Source: Pseudonocardia sp. EC080619-01 (GTDB lineage Bacteria; Actinomycetota; Actinomycetes; Mycobacteriales; Pseudonocardiaceae). From it: a stretch of DNA of 64,000 nt. Positions 10,537 to 19,363 of the stretch are shown here, in pieces (position 1 is the stretch's first letter; the number at the start of each line of letters is the position of its first letter). The notes under the pieces are model-generated. The model searched no databases, was not told where the DNA came from, and saw nothing but the letters and a program-made list of their open reading frames with translations. A program made the position numbers and the translations under genes. The stretch lies in contig NZ_CP012184.1 of the NCBI RefSeq assembly GCF_001420995.1, positions 5,316,501-5,380,500 on the forward strand. The letters are read 5' to 3'.

Positions 10537-12426
10537 TTGGATCGCCCGCTCACCCTGATGCGCGGAGTCGTCCGGGGAGCGGACTCGACGTCCATCCGCC
10601 GTGGCTCCATCGCGGAGGGCACCTGGCCCCGCATCTGGGCCTTCGTCCGCCCGTACAAGCGCTGGCTGCTGGCCTACCTGGCGCTGACCACCGTCACCGC
10701 GGTGATCGGTGTCGTCACGCCGCTGCTGGCCGGCCGGGTGGTCAACACCATCGTCGACGCGAACCGTCTCCCGGACGCCGCCCGGGTGATCATCGTGATC
10801 GCCGCGGGCATCGCCGGGATGGCGGTGCTGGAGGCGGTCGTCGGGCTCGCCGGCCGCTGGTTCTCCTCCCGGCTCGGCGAGGGACTGATCGAGGACCTGC
10901 GGGTCGCGGTGTTCTCGCACGTGCAGGCGATGCCGCTGGCGTTCTTCGCCCGCACCCGCACAGGCGCGCTGGTCAGCAGGCTGAACAACGACGTCATCGG
11001 CGCCCAGACCGCGATCACCGGCACGCTGTCGACGGTGCTGTCCAACAGCATCCAGCTGGTCCTGGCCGTCGCCGTGATGATCGGGCTCGCCTGGCAGGTC
11101 ACCGTGCTGGCGATGCTGTTGCTGCCGATCTTCGTGCTCCCCGCCCGCCGGATGGGCATCTGGCTCGCGGAGCTGCGGCGGGAGGCCGCGGAGCTGAACG
11201 CGACCATGGGCAACCAGATGACCGAGCGGTTCTCCGCACCCGGCGCCACCCTGGTGAAGCTCTTCGGCGACCCCGGCGAGGAGGCGGCGGTCTTCCGCGG
11301 GCAGGTCGCCCGGGTCCGCGAGATCGGGGTCCGGTCGGCCATGGTCTCCCGGCTGTTCGTCACGGCCCTGCAGCTGGTGTCCGCGCTCGCCCAGGCCCTG
11401 ATCTACGGGCTCGGCGGCTACCTGGCGGTGACCGGCGCGATCCCGCCCGGGACCGTCGTCGCGCTGGGGCTGCTGCTGACCCGGCTCTACACGCCGATGA
11501 CGGCGCTGGCGAACGCCCGCGTCGACGTCATGACCGCGCTCGTCGCGTTCGAGCGCGTCTTCGAGGTGCTGGACCTCCGGCCGGCGATCACCGAGCGACC
11601 GCGGACCTCGCCGCTGCCCGCCGGCCCGGTCGACGTCCGGCTGCGCGACGTGCGGTTCACCTACCCGAGCGCCGAGGACGTCTCGCTGGCCTCGCTGGAG
11701 GAGGTGGCGGTGCTCGACCAGCGGACCAACACCGAGGTGCTGCACGGGGTGGACCTGCACATCCGCGGTGGCGGGCTGCTCGCGCTGGTCGGCACGTCCG
11801 GCGCCGGCAAGTCCACGCTGGCCTCGCTGGTCCCGCGGCTCTACGACGTCGGCTCCGGCGCCGTCGAGCTGGCCGGCGTCGACGTCCGCGACCTGAGCTT
11901 CGCCACCCTGCGCGGCGCGGTCGGCATGGTCACCCAGGACGGGCACCTGTTCCACGACACGATCGCCGGGAACCTGCGCTACGCCGCCCCGGACGCCACC
12001 GACGACGAGATGGTCGACGCGCTGCACCGGGCACGGCTGGGGGAGCTGCTCGCCCTGCTCCCCGACGGTCTCGCCACCGTCGTGGGGGAGCGCGGCTACC
12101 GGCTCTCCGGCGGTGAGCGCCAGCGGCTCACCATCGCCCGGCTGCTGCTCGCCCGGCCGCGGGTGGTGATCCTCGACGAGGCGACCGCGCACCTGGACTC
12201 CGAGTCCGAGGTCGCCGTCCAGGAGGCACTGACCGAGGCGCTCGCCGGGCGGACGGCGATCGTCATCGCGCACCGGCTGTCCACGGTGCGGGCGGCGGAC
12301 CGGATCGCCGTCCTGGAGGCCGGGCAGGTCGTGGAGACCGGCACGCACGACGAGCTGCTGGCCGCCGGCGGCCGGTACGCCACCCTGCACCGGACCCAGT
12401 TCGCGCCGGAGGAGGCGCGGACGTAG
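10537..12426 (+). CDS. ABC exporter, fused membrane and ATPase domains
   Basis: 629 residues. A six-helix exporter membrane domain occupies about 40-340 (WLLAYLALTTVTAVIGVVTPLLAGRVV and onwards), followed by the ATPase domain: Walker A GTSGAGKST, Q-loop VTQDGHLFHD, signature LSGGERQR, Walker B VVILDEATAHLD and IAHRLSTVRAADRI. It should work as a homodimeric or heterodimeric multidrug/lipid-type exporter. The TTG start is chosen because AAAGGGA lies 7 nt before it; an ATG 21 bp downstream is the alternative. The substrate is unknown. It stands alone and converges with dhaL 4 bp away. Confidence 0.9.
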   Translation: MDRPLTLMRGVVRGADSTSIRRGSIAEGTWPRIWAFVRPYKRWLLAYLALTTVTAVIGVVTPLLAGRVVNTIVDANRLPDAARVIIVIAAGIAGMAVLEAVVGLAGRWFSSRLGEGLIEDLRVAVFSHVQAMPLAFFARTRTGALVSRLNNDVIGAQTAITGTLSTVLSNSIQLVLAVAVMIGLAWQVTVLAMLLLPIFVLPARRMGIWLAELRREAAELNATMGNQMTERFSAPGATLVKLFGDPGEEAAVFRGQVARVREIGVRSAMVSRLFVTALQLVSALAQALIYGLGGYLAVTGAIPPGTVVALGLLLTRLYTPMTALANARVDVMTALVAFERVFEVLDLRPAITERPRTSPLPAGPVDVRLRDVRFTYPSAEDVSLASLEEVAVLDQRTNTEVLHGVDLHIRGGGLLALVGTSGAGKSTLASLVPRLYDVGSGAVELAGVDVRDLSFATLRGAVGMVTQDGHLFHDTIAGNLRYAAPDATDDEMVDALHRARLGELLALLPDGLATVVGERGYRLSGGERQRLTIARLLLARPRVVILDEATAHLDSESEVAVQEALTEALAGRTAIVIAHRLSTVRAADRIAVLEAGQVVETGTHDELLAAGGRYATLHRTQFAPEEART

Positions 12427-12429
12427 CGC

Positions 12430-13056
12430 TCAGCCGAGGCCGGGCAGCGGCGGCGTGAGCGTGGCGTCCGGTTCGGCGACGCGCGCGATCGCCCAGAACA
12501 GCACGGCGACCCCGACCGCGCCCGGGTCGGGCTCGCCCTTGGCCCGCTCACCGACGTACGACGCCCGGCCGTGCCGTGCGGTGAGGTCGGCGGTCCCCTC
12601 GGCACCCTCACGGGCGGCGGTGGCGGCCGCGGCGACCCCGTCCCGGCCCAAGGCCGTGACGGCCGGGGCGAGGGCGTCGACCAGCGTCCGGTCGCCGACC
12701 TCGGCCTCGCCGACCCGCTGGATCGCGGTCAGCCCGGCCCGGGCGCCGGCGGCCAGCGCGGCGACGTCGTGGGTGCCGGGGGCGTGCGACGAGGTCAGGG
12801 ACCGTGCGATCTCGGTGAACAGCAGCCCGAGCAGCGGGCCGCTCGTGCCCCCGACCTCGTCGAGGAACACCTCGCCGAGCGCGGAGAACCCGCGCCGCGG
12901 GCCCCGTTCGGCGAGCCGCACCGCGTGCCGGACCCCGGCCCGCAGGTTGTCGCCGAAGTCGCCGTCGCCGGAGTGCTGGTCGAGGTCGGTGAGCGCCCCG
13001 TGGCCGTCCTCGACGGCGCGGGCGAACCGGTCCAGCACGGCGTCCTGGTCGATCAC
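12430..13056 (-). CDS. dhaL: Dihydroxyacetone kinase subunit DhaL
   Basis: 208 residues, all-alpha DhaL domain that carries the nucleotide. The Mg-binding aspartates are in HSGDGDFGDNL (the usual family text is GDGDHG, so a histidine is replaced by phenylalanine), and GGTSGPLLG and GRASYVGERAKGEPDPGA match the family. The GTG start has GAGGAGG upstream and overlaps the dhaK stop (GTGA, 13053-13056), so the subunits are translationally coupled. No DhaM phosphotransferase gene is nearby, so the phosphoryl donor is either ATP or a remote PTS protein. The substrate could be another ketotriose or ketotetrose. Confidence 0.88.
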   Translation of the reverse strand: MIDQDAVLDRFARAVEDGHGALTDLDQHSGDGDFGDNLRAGVRHAVRLAERGPRRGFSALGEVFLDEVGGTSGPLLGLLFTEIARSLTSSHAPGTHDVAALAAGARAGLTAIQRVGEAEVGDRTLVDALAPAVTALGRDGVAAAATAAREGAEGTADLTARHGRASYVGERAKGEPDPGAVGVAVLFWAIARVAEPDATLTPPLPGLG

Positions 13057-14081
13057 CGGGCCACCTCCTCGTGCTGCCGCGGGAACGCGGCGGTCTCGGC
13101 GGGTGCGGCCCAGTGGTCCTTCCACGCGGGCTGCATCCGGGTCAGGGTCAGCGAGAACCCGGCCATGTCGAGGGCCGGGACGAACGTGCCCACCAGGAGC
13201 CCGGCGAGGTTCAGCCCGCGCTCCGCGAGCCCGGTGGCGGCGAGCTCGGCGAGCACGTACAGCTCGAGCAGCGCGGTGCCGCCCATGCCATTGACGACGA
13301 GGACGACGTCGCTGCTCGGCGGTCCGCCCACCTCGTCGGGCAGCCCGGCCACGATCTCGTCGAGCATCCGGGCGACGAGCTCCCCGGTGGGCGGGCGCGG
13401 GATCGAGCGCTGCGCCCGCTCGCCGTGGATGCCGACGCCGTAGTCGAGCTCGCCGTCGAGGGCGAACGCCGGTTCACCGGTCCGGGCGGAGGTCTGCGCC
13501 CGGGACGCGACGGCGAGGCTCCGCGAGGCGGCCGCGACGTCGGACCCGAGCGCGGCCAGCTCGGCCGCTCCGGCGCCGGCGTCGGCGGCCGCACCGAGGA
13601 TCTTCTCCACGACGACGGTCGCACCGGTGCCGCGCCGCCCGGTGGCGGTGTCGAGGCCGTCGGTGGCGAGGTCGTCGTCGACGAGGACCCGGTGGACGTC
13701 GATCCCCTCCATGCGCAGCCGCTCGGCGGCGATGCCGAAGTTGATCCGGTCGCCGGTGTAGTTCTTGACGACGTGGATCACGCCCCCGGGGCCCGCGGCG
13801 GCGCGGGAGGCGTGCAGCACGGCCTTGTTGTGCGGTGAGGTGAACACCGGGCCGGGGGCGACGGCGTCGAGCATCCCGCGGCCGAGGAAGCCCGCGTGCA
13901 GCGGCTCGTGCCCGGAGCCGCCGCCGGAGACGAGGCCGACCCGCCTGCCGGGCGCGCGGTGCCGGGCGACCAGGTGGATCGGGTCCTCGCGCAGCTCGAC
14001 GAGATCGGCGTGCGCCCGGGCGAACCCGCGGACGGCCACCGGTACCGGGTCGTCACCGGCCGGGTGGAAGGGGAACGGCAT
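13053..14081 (-). CDS. dhaK: Dihydroxyacetone kinase subunit DhaK
   Basis: 342 residues, slightly short of the E. coli protein (about 356). SGGGSGHEPLHAGF contains the histidine and glycines of the substrate site, VKNYTGDRINFG contains the catalytic aspartate, and YGVGIHGE carries the histidine that binds dihydroxyacetone covalently as a hemiaminal. The start is MPFPFHPAGD (ATG 14081); MIGRM 12 bp upstream is an alternative. It lies 35 bp after the acnR-type TetR gene on the same strand and is coupled to dhaL. The location behind acnR is not the usual setting for these genes. Confidence 0.9.
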   Translation of the reverse strand: MPFPFHPAGDDPVPVAVRGFARAHADLVELREDPIHLVARHRAPGRRVGLVSGGGSGHEPLHAGFLGRGMLDAVAPGPVFTSPHNKAVLHASRAAAGPGGVIHVVKNYTGDRINFGIAAERLRMEGIDVHRVLVDDDLATDGLDTATGRRGTGATVVVEKILGAAADAGAGAAELAALGSDVAAASRSLAVASRAQTSARTGEPAFALDGELDYGVGIHGERAQRSIPRPPTGELVARMLDEIVAGLPDEVGGPPSSDVVLVVNGMGGTALLELYVLAELAATGLAERGLNLAGLLVGTFVPALDMAGFSLTLTRMQPAWKDHWAAPAETAAFPRQHEEVAR

Positions 14082-14116
14082 GCGCCCGATCATCCTGCCG
14101 CGCAGGCCGCGACGCA

Positions 14117-14692
14117 TCAGGGGGTGTGGGCGGCGGCCCGGACCCCGTTCTCCACGACGTCCAGCACGGCGTCGAGGTCGTCGGCGGGCAGGCCCATCGC
14201 CAGGTGCGACACCAGGCCCTCCAGCACCAGCTCCAGGTACTGGGCGAGCACCGGCACCGGGACGTCGTCGCGCAGCGCGCCGGCCGCGGCCTGGCGTTCC
14301 AGCCGGGCCCGGGTCGCCGCGGTGAGCGCACCGGAGTGCTCCTGCCAGCGGGCCCGGAACTCCGGGTCGGTGCGCAGCCGCCGGGACACCTCCAGCCGGG
14401 TGCCCAGCCAGCTGCGGTCCGAGCGGTCGTCGAGCAGCTCGCGCATCACCTGCACCAGGCCCTGCTCGGCGACGACACCCGCCATCCGGCCGGCGTCGTC
14501 CTCGGCGAGCGCGAGGAACAGCGCCTCCTTGTCCCGGAAGTAGTGGAAGATCGCGCCGCGGGACAGCCCGGTGTACTGCTCCAGCCGGCGGACGGTCGCG
14601 CCCTCGTAGCCGTGGTCGGCGAAACAGGTGCGCGCGCCGTCCAGGATCTGCCGCCGTCGTGCGGCGAGCTGGTCCGTGCTGACGCGGGGCAT
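14117..14692 (-). CDS. acnR: TetR-family repressor, AcnR type
   Basis: 191 residues. The N-terminal HTH (QILDGARTCFADHGYEGATVRRLEQYTGLSRGAIFHYFRDKEALF) and long stretches of the ligand domain (LRTDPEFRARW, LVQVMRELL, LDAVLDVVENGVR) closely follow what I recall of Corynebacterium AcnR, the repressor of aconitase. Aconitase itself lies 16 kb away with a matching operator. The ATG at 14692 is chosen because AATACT (14700-14705) sits 7 nt before it, giving a leaderless mRNA; an in-frame GTG at 14698 would lie against that box. An operator copy at 14706-14721 suggests autorepression. Divergent from egtA, upstream of dhaKL. Confidence 0.85.
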   Translation of the reverse strand: MPRVSTDQLAARRRQILDGARTCFADHGYEGATVRRLEQYTGLSRGAIFHYFRDKEALFLALAEDDAGRMAGVVAEQGLVQVMRELLDDRSDRSWLGTRLEVSRRLRTDPEFRARWQEHSGALTAATRARLERQAAAGALRDDVPVPVLAQYLELVLEGLVSHLAMGLPADDLDAVLDVVENGVRAAAHTP

Positions 14693-14705
14693 GGGCACCA
14701 GTATT

Positions 14706-14721
14706 CCGTACGGTTGTCCGG
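14706..14721. promoter_or_regulatory. Putative AcnR operator in the acnR/egtA intergenic region
   Basis: CCGTACGGTTGTCCGG shares the core GTACG-N3-GTCC with the site upstream of acn at 33431-33448. The AcnR consensus known in corynebacteria is CAGNACnnncGTACTG; its reverse complement matches here at all core positions except the two outer A/T. It lies directly upstream of the acnR -10 box (14700-14705) and about 95 bp from the egtA start. Confidence 0.65.
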
Positions 14722-14802
14722 CTTGCCGGGGGCCGTGACGGGCGCGTCCCGGGTGTGGCGATCCGGACCCGCCGACGACCTGCGATCGTCACACGGCAGG
14801 GG

Positions 14803-14818
14803 TAGCGTTTTCGTGGTG
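14803..14818 (+). promoter_or_regulatory. egtA -10 box and leaderless start
   Basis: TAGCGT at 14803-14808 is followed by 7 nt and then GTG at 14816. Two GTG codons stand in tandem (14813, 14816); the spacing favours the second. No Shine-Dalgarno at proper distance is needed for such a leaderless mRNA. Confidence 0.6.
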
Positions 14819-16210
14819 ACCACGCACGAGGAGAGCACCGGCCGGGGCGACGGTGTGCTCCGGAGCCGGGCTGCGGCCGAGGCCTACATCGCCTCGGTCT
14901 GCTTCAAGCACGGGCCCCCCGCCCTGGTGGGCGTCGAGATCGAGTGGATGCTCCACCACCCTGACCGTCCGGCCGACCCCGTCGACCCGGACCTCCTGCG
15001 CACCGCGCTCGGTGCACACACCCCACCCGCCCTGGATCCCGCCTCGCACGGGCTGCCGCTGCCCGCCGGCGGTGTCGTCACCGTCGAGCCCGGTGGCCAG
15101 ATCGAGATCTCCAGTGCCCCGTCGGACGGCCTCACCCCGCTGATCGGTGACGTGACCGCCGACGCCGCACACCTCCACGGACTCCTCGCCCGGTACGGGC
15201 TGCACCCGCACGCGCGCGCCGCGGACCCGGTCCGCCCCGCGCAGCGGCTCCTCGACCTCCCGCGCTACGCCGCGATGGAGTGCGTGTTCGACCAGGTCGG
15301 ACCGCACGGCCGGAGCGGCATGTGCTCCACCTCCGCCGTCCAGGTCAGCCTCGACGCCGGTCCCGCCGACACGGTCGCCGACCGCTGGGCGGTGCTGCAC
15401 GAGCTGGGCCCGGTGCTCCTCGCCGCGTTCGCGAACTCGCCGGTGCAGCACGGCCGCCGGACCGGCTGGAAGTCGTCCCGGCAGGCGTGCTGGCTCAGCC
15501 TGGACCCGTCCCGCACCGCGCCGCCGGAGCTCCTGGCCGCGGGGGAGGACCCGGCCGCCGCCTGGGCGCGGCGGGTCGTCGACACCCCGCTGCTCTGCGT
15601 CCGCGGAACCGGTTCCTGGGCGGTGCCGCCCGGGGTGACGTTCGCCGACTGGGCCTCCGGCGCGGTCCGCGACGGCATCCTCGCCCGGCCACCGACGCTC
15701 GCCGATCTCGACTACCACGTCTCGACCCTGTTCCCGCCGGTCCGCCCGCAGGGCCATCTCGAGGTCCGCTACGTCGACGGCCAGCCCGGCGACGACTGGG
15801 CGGTCCCGGCGGCGGTGCTGCTCGCGCTGACGTCGTCGGACGGGGTCGTCGATCGGGTCCGGGAGATCTGCGAGCCGGTGCGCGACGCGTGGGTGCCCGC
15901 GGCCCGCGACGCGCTCGCCGACCCGGCACTGGCCGCCGCCGCGGCCGCGCTGTTCCCGCTCGCCCACGAGGTCCTCGCCGCCGGCGGGCACCCCCTGACC
16001 ACCGCGCCGGGGCCGCTGCTCGCCCGGTTGCGGGAGATCACCGAGCACCGGGTGCTGCGCGGCCGGTGCCCCGCCGACGACGTGTTCCCGCTGGAGGACG
16101 GCACCGCGGCGGCCGCCGCCGTCCCGTTCCCGGCCGGGCTCCACCTGGGCGACGTCCCGGGACCCCGCGAGACCGCCGAGCGCCACCGCATCGAGGAGGG
16201 TGTGCGATGA
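14816..16210 (+). CDS. egtA: Ergothioneine biosynthesis glutamate-cysteine ligase EgtA
   Basis: 464 residues, GCS2-type ligase that joins glutamate and cysteine to gamma-glutamylcysteine, the sulfur donor used by EgtB. Visible landmarks: VGVEIEWMLHHP near the N-terminus, VTVEPGGQIEISSAP (ATP/glutamate site), MCSTSAVQVSLDAG and HLEVRYVDGQPGDDW. First gene of a tight operon egtA-egtB-egtC-egtD; its stop overlaps the egtB start (ATGA at 16207-16210). The start is set by the -10 box 7 nt upstream. Confidence 0.95.
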   Translation: MTTHEESTGRGDGVLRSRAAAEAYIASVCFKHGPPALVGVEIEWMLHHPDRPADPVDPDLLRTALGAHTPPALDPASHGLPLPAGGVVTVEPGGQIEISSAPSDGLTPLIGDVTADAAHLHGLLARYGLHPHARAADPVRPAQRLLDLPRYAAMECVFDQVGPHGRSGMCSTSAVQVSLDAGPADTVADRWAVLHELGPVLLAAFANSPVQHGRRTGWKSSRQACWLSLDPSRTAPPELLAAGEDPAAAWARRVVDTPLLCVRGTGSWAVPPGVTFADWASGAVRDGILARPPTLADLDYHVSTLFPPVRPQGHLEVRYVDGQPGDDWAVPAAVLLALTSSDGVVDRVREICEPVRDAWVPAARDALADPALAAAAAALFPLAHEVLAAGGHPLTTAPGPLLARLREITEHRVLRGRCPADDVFPLEDGTAAAAAVPFPAGLHLGDVPGPRETAERHRIEEGVR

Positions 16211-17568
16211 CCGTCCAGCCGACCACCGGACCCGCCGTGCCCGGCGAGTCCCCGGAGGCGATGCGCGACCGCGTGGCCGCGCTGCTCGCCCGCTCCCGCG
16301 ACCGCAGCACCGGCCTCACCGCACTCGACGACGCCGAGCTGCAGGCCCAGCACTCCCCGCTGATGTCCCCGCTGGTCTGGGACCTCGCCCACATCGGCTC
16401 CCAGGAGGAGCTGTGGCTGGTCCGCGACGTCGGCGGCCGTGAGCCGCTGCGCCCCGAGATCGACGGCCTGTACGACGCCTTCCAGCACACCCGCTCGTCC
16501 CGGGTGGAGCTACCGCTGCTCACCCCGGCCGAGGCCCGGCAGTACGTCGGGGAGGTCCGGGACAAGGCGCTCGACGCGCTGCACCGCAGCCCGCTGCGCG
16601 GCCGTCCGCTGGAGACCGACGGCTTCGCCTTCGGCATGATCGTCCAGCACGAGCAGCAGCACGACGAGACGATGCTCGCCACCCACCAGCTGCGCGACGG
16701 CACCCCGGTGCTCGACGCGCCGCCCCCGCCCCGCCCGGCGACACCGGCGACCCCGGGCGCCGAGGTGCTCGTCCCGGCGGGACCGTTCGAGATGGGCACC
16801 TCCGCGGAGCCGTGGGCGCTGGACAACGAGCGTCCTGCGCACACCGTCGACGTGCCGGCGTTCCTCATCGACGCCTACCCCGTCACGAACGGGCAGTACC
16901 TCGCGTTCGTCGATGCCGGTGGCTACGACGACCAGCGGCTCTGGACGGACACCGGCTGGGCGCACCGGCTCGCCGAGGACCTGACCGCGCCGCGGTTCTG
17001 GTCCCGCGACGCGGACGGCACCTGGTGGCGGCGCCGGTTCGGCGTCGTCGAGCGGGTCCTGCACGACGAGCCCGTCGTCCACGTGACCTTCCACGAGGCC
17101 CAGGCCTACGCCCGGTGGGCGGGCAGGAGGCTGCCCACCGAGACGGAGTGGGAGAAGGCCGCCCGGTTCGACCCGGCGACCGGCCGCTCCCGGCGCTTCC
17201 CCTGGGGCGACGACGAGCCGGCCGCGCGGCACGCCAACCTCGGGCAGCGGCACCTGCGGCCCGCGCCGGTCGGCGCCTACCCGGACGGCGCCTCCGCGCT
17301 GGGCGTGCACCAGCTGCTCGGCGACGTCTGGGAGTGGTGCGACTCCGGCTGGCACCCCTACCCGGGCTACCGGATGTACCCGTACCCCGAGTACTCCGAG
17401 GTGTTCTTCGGCAAGGACTACAAGGTCCTGCGCGGGGGATCGTTCGGCACCGACCCGGCCGCGGTGCGGGCCACGTTCCGCAACTGGGACCACCCGATCC
17501 GCCGGCAGATCTTCTCCGGGTTCCGGCTGGCGCGCGACGCCCGCCCGGCCGTCGACACCGCCCGCTGA
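16207..17568 (+). CDS. egtB: Ergothioneine sulfoxide synthase EgtB
   Basis: 453 residues. The N-terminal DinB-like domain carries the iron ligands: a histidine in WDLAHIGSQEE and the HEQQHDE pair (H-x3-H). The C-terminal formylglycine-generating-enzyme-like domain begins at about residue 175 (VPAGPFEMGTS) and ends with VLRGGSFGTDP and FSGFRLARD. The enzyme uses oxygen to couple gamma-glutamylcysteine to hercynine. All iron ligands are present. It overlaps egtA by 4 bp and is followed 2 bp later by egtC. Confidence 0.97.
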   Translation: MTVQPTTGPAVPGESPEAMRDRVAALLARSRDRSTGLTALDDAELQAQHSPLMSPLVWDLAHIGSQEELWLVRDVGGREPLRPEIDGLYDAFQHTRSSRVELPLLTPAEARQYVGEVRDKALDALHRSPLRGRPLETDGFAFGMIVQHEQQHDETMLATHQLRDGTPVLDAPPPPRPATPATPGAEVLVPAGPFEMGTSAEPWALDNERPAHTVDVPAFLIDAYPVTNGQYLAFVDAGGYDDQRLWTDTGWAHRLAEDLTAPRFWSRDADGTWWRRRFGVVERVLHDEPVVHVTFHEAQAYARWAGRRLPTETEWEKAARFDPATGRSRRFPWGDDEPAARHANLGQRHLRPAPVGAYPDGASALGVHQLLGDVWEWCDSGWHPYPGYRMYPYPEYSEVFFGKDYKVLRGGSFGTDPAAVRATFRNWDHPIRRQIFSGFRLARDARPAVDTAR

Positions 17569-17570
17569 CG

Positions 17571-18323
17571 GTGTGCCGGCACCTGGCCCACCTCGGTCCG
17601 CCGCGCACGCTGGCCTCGATCCTGCTCGAACCGGAGCACGGGCTGCTCGCGCAGTCCTACGCCCCGGCCGACATGCGGGGCGGCGGCACGATCAACGCCG
17701 ACGGCTACGGCGCCGGCTGGTACCCGGCGCCCGGCGCCGCGCCCGTCCGGGTCCGCTCGGCGAGCCCGCTGTGGGCCGACCCGTCGTTCGCGGCGCTGGC
17801 CGGGGCGACGTCGTCGGGCGCGGTGCTGGCGGCGATCCGGTCCGCGACGGTCGGGATGCCCGTCGTGGAGACGGCCGCCGCCCCCTTCACCGACGGCCGG
17901 TGGCTGTTCAGCCACAACGGCGTCGTCCGGGGGTGGCCGGGGTCGCTGGTGAAGGCCGCGTCCGGGCTCCCGGCCGAGGACCTCATGACCCTCGACGCCC
18001 CGACCGACTCCGCCGTGCTGTGGGCGCTCGTCCGACGCAGGCTCGCCGCCGGCGACGACCCCGGCACGGTGCTCGCGGAGACCTGCGAGCTCGTCGAGCG
18101 TGACGCCCCGGACTCCCGGCTGAACCTGCTGCTCACCGACGGCGGGACGGTCTGGGCGACGGCCTGGCGGCACGCGCTCGCCGTCCGTTCCACCCCGGAC
18201 GCGACGACCGTCGCCTCCGAACCCACCCACGCGTTCCCCGACTGGACCCAGGTGCCCGACCGGCACCTGGTGGTGGCCCGCCCGGGTCACCACGAGCTGC
18301 ACCCGGTGACACCCGACCGGTAA
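17571..18323 (+). CDS. egtC: Ergothioneine biosynthesis amidohydrolase EgtC
   Basis: 250 residues, class II glutamine amidotransferase fold. The GTG start places cysteine second (MCRHLAHLG); this cysteine becomes the N-terminal nucleophile after methionine removal, which confirms the start. FSHNGVVRGWP is the other family landmark. EgtC removes the glutamate from gamma-glutamyl-hercynylcysteine sulfoxide. Two bases separate it from the egtB stop and 13 bp from egtD. The final step needs EgtE, a PLP lyase, which is not seen in this window. Confidence 0.96.
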   Translation: MCRHLAHLGPPRTLASILLEPEHGLLAQSYAPADMRGGGTINADGYGAGWYPAPGAAPVRVRSASPLWADPSFAALAGATSSGAVLAAIRSATVGMPVVETAAAPFTDGRWLFSHNGVVRGWPGSLVKAASGLPAEDLMTLDAPTDSAVLWALVRRRLAAGDDPGTVLAETCELVERDAPDSRLNLLLTDGGTVWATAWRHALAVRSTPDATTVASEPTHAFPDWTQVPDRHLVVARPGHHELHPVTPDR

Positions 18324-18336
18324 CCCAAGGAGCACC

Positions 18337-19326
18337 GTGACCTCACCCGGCACGATCCAGCTGGACGTCCACCTGACCGGCGCCGACGCCGGCGCCGCGC
18401 TGCGCGCCGACGTCACCCGCGGCCTCACCGCGTGGCCCAAGGAGCTCCCGCCGAAGTGGTTCTACGACGCCCGCGGGTCCGAGCTCTTCGAGCGGATCAC
18501 CGAGCTGCCCGAGTACTACCCGTTCCGCACCGAGCGGGCCCTGCTCACCGACTCCGTCGCCGACATCGCGCGCTCGTCGGGCGCGGACACCGTCGTCGAG
18601 CTGGGGTCGGGATCGTCGACGAAGACCCGGCTTCTGCTCGACGCGTTCGCCGAGGCCGGGACACTGCACCGCTACGTCCCGCAGGACGTCAGCGAGTCCG
18701 CCCTGCGCGGCGCGATCGACGAGCTGCACCGCGACTACCCGGCGCTCGCGCTGCACGGGGTCGTCGGTGACTTCACGAAGGACCTGGACCGGCTCCCGGG
18801 GGCCGAGCCGGGCGGGAAGCGGATGATCGCCTTCCTCGGCGGCACGATCGGCAACCTGCTGCCCGGGCCGCGGCACGAGTTCCTCGCGCACGTCCGCAGC
18901 GTGCTCGCGCCGGGGGAGCAGCTGCTGCTGGGGACCGGTCTGGCGACCGACCCGGGCGTCATGGTGCCCGCCTACGACGACGCGCAGGGCGTCACCGCCG
19001 ACTTCAACCGCAACGTGCTGCGGGTGCTGAACCGGGAGCTCGGCGCGGACTTCGACGTCGAGGCGTTCTCGCACGTCGCGCTCTGGGACGCGGAGAACTC
19101 GTGGATCGAGATGCGGCTGCGGGCGGGCCGGGACATGCGGGTCCGGGTCGCCGCCCTGGATCTCGACGTGGCGTTCGCCGAGGGGGAGGAGCTGGTCACC
19201 GAGATCTCGGCCAAGTTCCGTCCCGAGGCGCTCGACGAGGTCGTCGCGTCGGCCGGGTTCGCGCCGACGCGCCGGTGGACCGACCCCGACGGGCGGTTCG
19301 CGCTGAGCCTGCTCACCGCCTCCTGA
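18337..19326 (+). CDS. egtD: L-histidine N-alpha-methyltransferase EgtD
   Basis: 329 residues. It makes hercynine by three SAM-dependent methylations of histidine, the first step of ergothioneine synthesis. Family text is clear: LTAWPKELPPKWFYDARGSELFERITELPEYYPFRTE, SAM site VVELGSGSSTKTRLLL, LGGTIGNL and the C-terminal SAKFRPEALDEVVASAGF. The GTG start has AAGGAG 5 nt upstream. Last gene of the operon. Confidence 0.97.
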   Translation: MTSPGTIQLDVHLTGADAGAALRADVTRGLTAWPKELPPKWFYDARGSELFERITELPEYYPFRTERALLTDSVADIARSSGADTVVELGSGSSTKTRLLLDAFAEAGTLHRYVPQDVSESALRGAIDELHRDYPALALHGVVGDFTKDLDRLPGAEPGGKRMIAFLGGTIGNLLPGPRHEFLAHVRSVLAPGEQLLLGTGLATDPGVMVPAYDDAQGVTADFNRNVLRVLNRELGADFDVEAFSHVALWDAENSWIEMRLRAGRDMRVRVAALDLDVAFAEGEELVTEISAKFRPEALDEVVASAGFAPTRRWTDPDGRFALSLLTAS

Positions 19327-19327
19327 G

Positions 19328-19363
19328 TTGCTCTATGACGTAATTCCGGAATAACGTAGGCGC
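19328..19363 (+). promoter_or_regulatory. Leaderless promoter with overlapping palindrome
   Basis: TTGCTC (19328-19333), an 18-bp spacer and TAACGT (19352-19357), then 6 nt to the ATG at 19364. A 20-bp near-palindrome at 19338-19357, centred on ATTCCGGAAT with ACGT at both ends, covers the -10 box and looks like an operator. The binding protein is unknown. Confidence 0.55.

Noticed and set aside
10054-12390. Leftward 778-residue open frame across the ABC exporter
   Set aside because: A shadow frame without any recognisable domain, opposite a gene with complete Walker and signature motifs.
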